Shown: positions 1 to 4,021 of the stretch, in pieces
How the letters are laid out: each line of letters starts with the position of its first letter
Position numbering within the stretch: position 1 is the stretch's first letter
NCBI GenBank assembly: GCA_028691715.1
Contig: JAQUYR010000084.1
Span: forward strand, 1 to 5,235
Reading direction: 5' to 3'
DNA length: 5,235 nucleotides
DNA from: Bacilli bacterium
Lineage (GTDB): Bacteria; Bacillota_I; Bacilli_A; ML615J-28; CAG-698
Translations under genes and position numbers: made by a program
Notes under the pieces: generated by a model
The model's input: only the letters and a program-made list of their open reading frames with translations
What the model was told of the DNA's origin: nothing
Databases searched by the model: none

Positions 1-34
1 AGGTAATCTCATATTTGAGGTTACCTCTTTTTTT
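1..34 (+). terminator. Rho-independent terminator of an upstream gene
   Basis: A 10-bp stem (1-10 with 17-26, one G-U pair) encloses a 6-nt loop, ATATTT. It is followed after one base by seven T residues at 28-34. This is the standard intrinsic terminator layout for a plus-strand gene that ends before the window. The stem may extend further left, outside the window. Confidence 0.75.
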
Positions 35-95
35 ATACCAAAGTAAATATATCTAAAGCTCTTAATGCTTTCATATAAGGACTTTTCCCCCGAAA

Positions 96-158
96 CTCCT
101 TATCTAAAACTCTACTAATAAGCTTTCGAACTCCACGGATAAGCTTTCCAACTATTTT
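96..158 (+). repeat. Left 21-bp repeats of the array
   Basis: Two clear 21-bp units (117-137 and 138-158) share TAAGCTTTC, one variable base and AACT. A degenerate third unit at 96-116 keeps mainly AAACTCTA near its end. They are the mirror counterpart of the units at 350-433: 138-158 and 117-137 lie at exactly the same distances from the dyad centre as 350-370 and 371-391. Twenty-one base pairs is about two helical turns, so the units would face the same side of the DNA. Confidence 0.75.
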
Positions 159-174
159 AACTTGATTTAAATCT

Positions 175-330
175 TGCTGAGATGTACATCTCAGCATCCC
201 TCAGATGTACATCTCAACACTGCTCAGATGTACATCTCAACACTGCTCAGATGTACATCTCAGAAATCTAAGATGTACATTCCAACAATATTAAGATATA
301 TATCTGCGTTATACTCAAATATACATTTGA
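175..330. repeat. Seven-site palindrome array with 23-bp period
   Basis: Seven 12-bp palindromic sites begin at 180, 203, 226, 249, 271, 294 and 317, so the steps are 23, 23, 23, 22, 23 and 23 bp. The first four are identical, AGATGTACATCT. The fifth is AGATGTACATTC, the sixth AGATATATATCT and the seventh AAATATACATTT. The first sits in a perfect 22-bp palindrome (175-196). Positions 202-224 and 225-247 are exact copies of one 23-bp unit, so the left half is a clean tandem repeat and the right half is diverged. Regular palindromes at a constant step suggest an array of binding sites for a dimeric protein. Hairpin formation in single-stranded DNA or RNA is the alternative. The bound factor is unknown. 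Confidence 0.9.
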
Positions 331-347
331 ATGAGATTTAAATCAAG
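316..347 (-). promoter_or_regulatory. Possible leftward promoter inside the array
   Basis: On the minus strand, TATATTTG (323 down to 316) matches the Bacteroidota -7 consensus TAnnTTTG. CTTG (347 down to 344) lies 20 bp upstream of it, one base away from the -33 consensus TTTG. If used, it would transcribe leftward through the palindromes. The plus-strand match TACATTTG (322-329) has no -33 box at the right spacing. The motif is short and lies in a repeated AT-rich palindrome, so chance is a real possibility. Confidence 0.15.
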
Positions 348-349
348 TA

Positions 350-433
350 AAAATAGTTTGAAAGCTTATCATTAGAGTTTGAAAGCTAATCCTTGGAGTT
401 GTAAAGCTTATTAAATTGTATGAAAAGCTAATC
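350..433 (-). repeat. Right 21-bp repeats of the array, opposite orientation
   Basis: Four consecutive 21-bp units (350-370, 371-391, 392-412, 413-433) read on the minus strand as GATTAGCTTTC-like or GATAAGCTTTC-like sequence. They are inverted relative to the left units. A weaker fifth copy may begin at 434 (AAATTGAGTGAAGAC). The right side has more recognisable copies than the left and lies nearest the HU-like gene, which fits binding sites associated with that gene's control region. Confidence 0.8.
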
Positions 434-486
434 AAATTGAGTGAAGACAACAATAAAAAGTATTAATAATTAAAAAACAAACAGTT

Positions 487-918
487 ATGTCATATCATTA
501 TGGAGCCAGAAAAAAGAAGTTCAAGAACAAAGAAGGAGTTTTTGAAGAAGCCTATTATGCCGTATCCAAATCCACAAGAATCGTTGAAATCAAAGAGTTG
601 GCAGACCTACTTGCCTATCGTTCATCCCTAACTCCGGGCGATATTTATTCCACACTAATAGGACTTTCAGCCCTGACAAAAGAGATGTTAAGAGATGGCT
701 ACAAAGTAAAGCTTGATGGAATAGGAGTGTTTGGAGTAGCCATAACCAGCAAAGGCTTTGCAACAGAAAAAGAATTAGACCCCAAGAAAGTAAAGTTCTC
801 AAAAGTAAGTTACCGAGCCGACAAAGCCTTAGTTCAAGAACTTAAGACAATGAAATACGTTAAAGAACTACCCCCACCCAAAGGTTATGTAAGTAAGAGA
901 ATAAAGGAAGAAGAGTAA
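487..918 (+). CDS. HU/IHF-fold DNA-binding protein, Bacteroidota type
   Basis: This 143-residue protein resembles the large Bacteroidota family of histone-like (HU-related) DNA-binding proteins. Such proteins dimerise and bind or bend DNA in the nucleoid. A basic N-terminus (RKKKFKNK, residues 8-15) precedes an HU-like body at about residues 17-120. Helical segments (EIKELADLLAYRS, then DIYSTLIGLSALTKEML) lead into GYKVKLDGIGVFGVAI, which matches the conserved HU pattern V-x-L-x-G-x-G-x-F. A short charged tail with PPP follows. The protein is longer than classical HU (about 90 residues), as is usual for this subfamily. The canonical arm-tip RNP motif is not visible. The ATG at 487 follows an A-rich leader without a Shine-Dalgarno motif. 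The gene is monocistronic, with the symmetric array upstream and a terminator downstream. It is less AT-rich than the genes that follow. Binding of the array by this protein is inference only. Confidence 0.88.
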   Translation: MSYHYGARKKKFKNKEGVFEEAYYAVSKSTRIVEIKELADLLAYRSSLTPGDIYSTLIGLSALTKEMLRDGYKVKLDGIGVFGVAITSKGFATEKELDPKKVKFSKVSYRADKALVQELKTMKYVKELPPPKGYVSKRIKEEE

Positions 919-957
919 AATAGAGGAAAACAATTTCAAAAGAATATATCTTTTAAT

Positions 958-983
958 GGAAAGTAAAAAATATTTTCCTTTTT
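958..983 (+). terminator. Rho-independent terminator of the HU-like gene
   Basis: An 8-bp stem (958-965 with 971-978, GGAAAGTA pairing with TATTTTCC and including one G-U pair) encloses a loop of five A residues. TTTTT at 979-983 follows, and the T-rich stretch continues to about 992. The stem is AT-rich, so termination may be partial. The T-rich tail overlaps the -33 box of the next promoter. Confidence 0.7.
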
Positions 984-984
984 G

Positions 985-1015
985 TTTGTTTTATAAAAAT
1001 AAAGCTATACATTTG
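985..1015 (+). promoter_or_regulatory. Bacteroidota-type promoter for the downstream gene set
   Basis: TTTG at 985-988 and TACATTTG at 1008-1015 are separated by exactly 19 bp. This matches the known Bacteroides consensus of -33 TTTG and -7 TAnnTTTG with a 19-21 bp spacer. Transcription would start near 1021-1024, within ACAATTATTG. It is the only full consensus match I found upstream of the gene at 1384. It therefore probably drives the lipoprotein gene and the two following genes through a long leader. Confidence 0.7.
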
Positions 1016-1037
1016 CAACAATTATTGAATATTAATC

Positions 1038-1280
1038 ATGATAAAATTCTTGCATGTATTATTTTCAAAGACTAATAATAAACTTCTATTATTAGCAACC
1101 CTTTCAAGTTTAAATCTATTACTCTTGCAATATACTTATGTAAATATGATTAATAGTATGTATGTATGTATGTATGTATGTATGTATGTATGTATGTATG
1201 TATGTATGTATGTATGTATGTATGTATGTATGTATGTATGGGATATTCTATTTATGCAAGAACAAATTCGTTTGACTTAG
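1038..1280 (+). CDS. Doubtful 80-residue ORF containing the TATG repeat
   Basis: This reading frame opens about 15 nt after the predicted transcription start. It encodes a hydrophobic N-terminal part (LLLLATLSSLNLLLLQ, about residues 16-31), then seven MYVC repeats from the TATG tract, then a short tail WDILFMQEQIRLT. The hydrophobic part could be a signal or membrane segment, but AT-rich DNA produces such stretches easily. The tetranucleotide repeat is open in every forward frame, which inflates the ORF. With 21 units (84 nt) the frame is kept. One unit fewer would end translation at 1273-1275, and one more at 1328-1330. Neither change joins it to the lipoprotein gene. It may be a leader peptide or simply non-coding leader. 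Confidence 0.2.
   Translation: MIKFLHVLFSKTNNKLLLLATLSSLNLLLLQYTYVNMINSMYVCMYVCMYVCMYVCMYVCMYVCMYVWDILFMQEQIRLT
1157..1240 (+). repeat. Tetranucleotide microsatellite, 21 TATG units
   Basis: Twenty-one uninterrupted TATG units occupy 84 bp, with no imperfect copy. Long pure tetranucleotide tracts are prone to slipped-strand mispairing and underlie phase variation in several bacteria. Here the tract lies about 135 nt after the predicted transcription start and about 143 bp before the lipoprotein start codon, in the transcribed leader. A length change would alter the frame of the small ORF at 1038 and the leader length. It would not alter the reading frame of the lipoprotein gene. Confidence 0.95.
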
Positions 1281-1327
1281 GTTTTCAGACAAAGCAAAAA
1301 GTCTCTTTTATCTTATCTGAAAACCTA
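1278..1327 (+). promoter_or_regulatory. Long hairpin in the leader of the lipoprotein gene
   Basis: A perfect 12-bp stem (1278-1289 with 1316-1327, core AGGTTTTCAGA with TCTGAAAACCT) encloses 26 nt. Within that loop is a smaller hairpin, AAAAG with CTTTT at 1297-1309. A run of five T residues starts only at 1334, seven bases after the stem. This is therefore a poor classical terminator and could be an attenuator, an mRNA-stabilising structure or a weak terminator of the small ORF. It begins at the TAG stop of that ORF. Confidence 0.5.
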
Positions 1328-1383
1328 TAACCGTTTTTAAATCAAAAGAGCAATTTTTTCTTTAAAAATTTAAAACAAAACAA

Positions 1384-2478
1384 ATGAAAAAAATAAATAA
1401 TATAATTGCAATCGCAATAATAGCAATATTTGCAGTTGCATGTACAGATGAAAATGATTATGGAACTAATCAGATAAATCAAAAAACATTAGTTCAAGAT
1501 GGAGGAATATATTCATCTTATGAAGATAAGATATTTACTGATGATCAACTTTCAGCCTTGTTATCTGAATTTAACAATGCATTAAATGATAAAGATGTAA
1601 TAATGCCAGATTATGATATTTCTACAGCATTAACTAATATGGAGTTTCATTTTAATTATGGTATAGTAGTAAAGATGCCTTTTAATAAAAATGCAGAGCC
1701 ATACGATAAATTAACCTTTTCTTTTAACGTGCCAATTGAAAATAATATTATTAAAGGTACAGCATTAAAGAATGCTTATATTAGTTTTGTAAATGGTATT
1801 GTCAGACAAATGGAAGGTAAAAATTTGGAAATATCCGACTTATATGTAAAAGATGTTTCATCAACCTTAGTAACATTTGAATTGGAAATGGAACCACTAC
1901 GTGTGCCATTTGGAGCAGACGATGCTACAATGCCAGCCTTTAAAAGGATAAAAGATCTTAACTCTGTAAGTATACCAGCTAATGTAACTTCAAGATGGGA
2001 TAATCTCCCTTCATGGAGCTTATGTAATGGTATCGGAGTTCCATGTGATCCTAACTATGAAAGAGGAGCTTATGAAATAGTTGTTCATGATAACTCTTTT
2101 GAAAGATGGCCATCGAACTATTTTAATTCTCGAAGAGGAATGCTTGTTTATGGACATCTAAGAGGAAATCATGGAGAAGTAAATATTGGAGCAATACATA
2201 TTGTTAATCCAGGAAGTCCTGTGGTATGGAATAGCGACCAAATTGAATATTTTGTTAAGGGTTCAATTGTTGCCGCAAATAGTTGCAACTCACGTGCTCA
2301 GTGGGGTTGGGTAGTATATAATTATTCTTCTGTCGTTTGTTTCTCAAAAGAGGTAGATATATACAATGCAACTAAAGATAAATACCAATTAAGAGTACAA
2401 GATGTTAGAACTGCCACATTGAGTTTACTTGATTTGAGCTTTCTGTATATGTCTGCTCTCACTTCTCCAATTCTATAA
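1384..2478 (+). CDS. Predicted surface-exposed lipoprotein, unknown function
   Basis: The 364-residue product starts with a lipoprotein signal peptide: MKK, a hydrophobic core rich in I and A, and FAVAC. Lipidation is predicted at Cys20. The mature N-terminus CTDENDYG is acidic right after the cysteine, as in the lipoprotein export signal that sends Bacteroidota lipoproteins to the outer surface of the outer membrane. The mature part has four further cysteines (about 214, 221, 301, 319), which could form disulfides outside the cytoplasm, and an aromatic-rich stretch around residues 200-315. I recognise no domain. The ATG is chosen because it gives the signal peptide directly; the leader is A-rich with no Shine-Dalgarno motif. 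The gene lies downstream of the repeat-containing leader and 57 bp before the first T9SS gene, suggesting co-transcription. Surface location is family-based inference. Confidence 0.85.
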   Translation: MKKINNIIAIAIIAIFAVACTDENDYGTNQINQKTLVQDGGIYSSYEDKIFTDDQLSALLSEFNNALNDKDVIMPDYDISTALTNMEFHFNYGIVVKMPFNKNAEPYDKLTFSFNVPIENNIIKGTALKNAYISFVNGIVRQMEGKNLEISDLYVKDVSSTLVTFELEMEPLRVPFGADDATMPAFKRIKDLNSVSIPANVTSRWDNLPSWSLCNGIGVPCDPNYERGAYEIVVHDNSFERWPSNYFNSRRGMLVYGHLRGNHGEVNIGAIHIVNPGSPVVWNSDQIEYFVKGSIVAANSCNSRAQWGWVVYNYSSVVCFSKEVDIYNATKDKYQLRVQDVRTATLSLLDLSFLYMSALTSPIL

Positions 2479-2490
2479 TTAGGTTAATTT

Positions 2491-2520
2491 ATTAGGGGTT
2501 GATATATGTTAGCCCCTAAT
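2491..2520 (+). promoter_or_regulatory. Intergenic hairpin before the first T9SS gene
   Basis: ATTAGGGG (2491-2498) pairs perfectly with CCCCTAAT (2513-2520). Five further pairs inside, including G-U pairs, leave a loop of about four bases. No T-tract follows, so it is not a standard intrinsic terminator. It sits 13 nt after the lipoprotein stop and 15 nt before the next start codon. It may stabilise or process the mRNA or adjust expression between the two genes. Confidence 0.5.
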
Positions 2521-2535
2521 TTAAATATAAAAGAT
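2517..2535 (+). repeat. Leader copy 1 of the duplicated T9SS gene
   Basis: The 19 bases before the start codon, TAATTTAAATATAAAAGAT, match the 19 bases before the second paralogue (4003-4021) except for one base (A in place of C). The match continues into the ATGAAAAAA start. This marks the left end of the duplicated unit and supports the ATG at 2536 as the true start. It probably acts as the A-rich translation leader. Confidence 0.75.
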
Positions 2536-4005
2536 ATGAAAAAAATATTACTATTTATTCTATTGTTAATAGGAAGCATTAGCGTAAAATCACAAACCTT
2601 TACCGAGATTTATCGTGGTGATTATTATAAAATTAAGGGAATTTCGAATGAGAGAAACAATATGTTACATGTTTATAAAAATCATGATGATGATAATATT
2701 TTTATTAAATCTTATGGTTATCCTTCAGATACTATTAATTGTTTTTTGATTGATGATGCATTGAATGTTGAAAAGAAATTTGAATTTTACAATAGTTTTA
2801 TTTTGCCAGATTTTTGTATCTTAAATCATAAAATATATAGTTTTAGAGGAGATATTGTGTGGACGAATTATTATTATGTTGATAACCTTTGGTTATTAAT
2901 GTATGATAGTATTGAAAATAGGCTTCATAAGGATACTATAATGAGATTTGATGATGATACACTAAAGTGGACAAATGGTAAGGAATGGCTTCTTTCGGAT
3001 AGGAATATATTAGTTTCTTTTGAAAGCTACCCAAAAATAGGAGGAGAGTCCGTCGCAACAAAACTAATAAAGATAGACACTATGGGTAATGTCTTAAATA
3101 CAAAAATTTTCTATCATAAATGTCTAACAGTTGATTTTGGAGAAATGCCAAATCATTATATGTATGCAATTAATGGCTCAACAATGGGTTTGCAGCTAAT
3201 GCAAGAACATTGTGCTGTTTACTATCTCAACAAAGAAACTTTAGAAATAGAGGATAGTATAAAAGGATATGATGTTCAGCAGCTAACCCCAATAAACGAT
3301 TCTTTATTTGTATTTACCTTTTTTGGAGGATCAGGATATTCAACTTTTGATTCTATGTCCGTTTTTACTTTGATGAATGTAAACACAAAAAGGATAACCC
3401 CTGTGCAGTCAAGAAAACCAGGAGGATTTGGACAACCTCCATTTTTTTATACATATTCCGACTATTCACTTATAGACTTTCGAACCACAGATTCAATTTA
3501 TGCAGCATATATTGTAAGGAACAGTTTTGAGGACTATAATGATGCAAATATAGAATTTACCAATTTTAATATCAATGGAGATACCAACTTTACTTTTAAA
3601 ATAAATTATGATAATGGTATTTTTAAGCAAATACAAGGAGTTAAGGCAACAAAAGATGGAGGAGTTATTATAGCTGCATTATCTGATGAAGATGATGCTT
3701 GGTTAATTAAGTTTAAACCAACAGGCTTAATAAGTTTAACTAATGTTGAAACAGGAGAAAGAGAAACAATAACAGTTTATCCAAATCCTGCAAAAGACTT
3801 TATAAATGTAGATATTGAAGCAACCAATTTTAAACAAAGTGAAATAGAGTTATTTGATATGCAAGGAAAATTAGTTAAGAAAGCAAATCTAAATTCAAAG
3901 AAAGAAAACAGGATTGATGTTTCTAATCTTAATTCTGGAGCTTATACTTATAATGTGATGCTTAATGGCAAAACGATAAGCGGGAAAGTAATTATTGAGA
4001 AGTAA
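2536..4005 (+). CDS. T9SS-exported protein with type A sorting domain
   Basis: The 489-residue product has an N-terminal Sec signal peptide (MKKILLFILLLIGSISVKSQ) and a C-terminal type A T9SS sorting domain at about residues 414-489. That domain begins VYPNPAKDF, contains IELFDMQGKLVKK and SGAYTYNV, and ends GKVIIEK. Type IX secretion would carry the protein across the outer membrane, to be released or anchored on the surface. The roughly 390-residue passenger has repeated short beta-strand-like segments and a DGGVIIAA motif, suggesting an all-beta, possibly propeller-like fold. No catalytic motif is recognised. The start at 2536 is preferred over an in-frame ATG at 2506, which lies in the hairpin and would add ten residues before the signal peptide. 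The neighbouring gene at 4022 is a tandem paralogue 16 bp downstream. Confidence 0.88.
   Translation: MKKILLFILLLIGSISVKSQTFTEIYRGDYYKIKGISNERNNMLHVYKNHDDDNIFIKSYGYPSDTINCFLIDDALNVEKKFEFYNSFILPDFCILNHKIYSFRGDIVWTNYYYVDNLWLLMYDSIENRLHKDTIMRFDDDTLKWTNGKEWLLSDRNILVSFESYPKIGGESVATKLIKIDTMGNVLNTKIFYHKCLTVDFGEMPNHYMYAINGSTMGLQLMQEHCAVYYLNKETLEIEDSIKGYDVQQLTPINDSLFVFTFFGGSGYSTFDSMSVFTLMNVNTKRITPVQSRKPGGFGQPPFFYTYSDYSLIDFRTTDSIYAAYIVRNSFEDYNDANIEFTNFNINGDTNFTFKINYDNGIFKQIQGVKATKDGGVIIAALSDEDDAWLIKFKPTGLISLTNVETGERETITVYPNPAKDFINVDIEATNFKQSEIELFDMQGKLVKKANLNSKKENRIDVSNLNSGAYTYNVMLNGKTISGKVIIEK
3700..3743 (+). repeat. Near-identical DNA patch shared with the paralogue
   Basis: Positions 3700-3743 match 5192-5235 at 43 of 44 bases; the window ends within the second copy. 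The patch encodes WLIKFKPTGLISLT, the linker just before the sorting domain. Identity is far higher here than in the passenger regions, which differ widely. This fits recent gene conversion or selection on the linker and sorting region. Identity may continue past the window. Confidence 0.85.
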
Positions 4006-4021
4006 TTTAAATATAAAAGCT
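4003..4021 (+). repeat. Leader copy 2, starting with the previous stop codon
   Basis: These 19 bases repeat the leader at 2517-2535 with one difference. Here the first three bases, TAA, are also the stop codon of the first T9SS gene, so the duplicated unit joins exactly at that stop. The second paralogue is thus separated from the first only by its own leader and is almost certainly in the same transcript. Confidence 0.75.

Larger units (their letters stand above)
138..370. repeat. Long inverted repeat enclosing the palindrome array
   Basis: Arm 138-175 and the reverse complement of arm 333-370 agree at 35 of 38 positions. Each arm contains a perfect GATTTAAATC palindrome (164-173 and 335-344) whose centre lies 17 bp from the centre of the nearest array palindrome. 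The midpoint of the arms, 254, is also the midpoint of the inner palindrome array. The element is therefore one symmetric structure of about 233 bp rather than unrelated repeats. It could extrude as a cruciform or fold as a long hairpin if transcribed. Confidence 0.88.
35..486. other. Gene-free region carrying a symmetric repeat array
   Basis: No convincing coding region is seen on either strand between the upstream terminator and the HU-like gene. Positions 35-95 show nothing recognisable beyond possible very degenerate 21-bp repeat traces near 75-95. Positions 96-433 are the repeat array described in separate entries. Positions 434-486 begin with a faint further 21-bp unit (434-448) and then become an A-rich leader into the gene at 487. 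No clear TTTG/TAnnTTTG promoter for that gene was found here, so its promoter remains unassigned and may lie inside the array. Confidence 0.7.

Noticed and set aside
175..330. CRISPR array
   Set aside because: The period is only 22-23 bp, the intervals between sites are nearly identical rather than unique spacers, and the repeats are palindromes within a larger mirror-symmetric element. No cas gene is present.
138..370. Invertible promoter flanked by inverted repeats
   Set aside because: The internal segment is itself nearly symmetric, so inversion would change little. No recombinase gene and no clear plus-strand promoter lie inside.
96..454. Chromosomal origin with DnaA boxes
   Set aside because: I saw no TTATCCACA-like boxes, and no dnaA or dnaN gene is nearby. 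An origin for another replicon remains possible but unsupported.
590..802. Minus-strand ORF of 70 codons
   Set aside because: It lies wholly inside the HU-like gene and resembles the reverse reading of that gene, with no family features.
2506..2535. Upstream start codon for the first T9SS gene
   Set aside because: It lies inside a hairpin and adds ten residues before a complete signal peptide. The duplicated leader shows that the start at 2536 corresponds to that of the paralogue.
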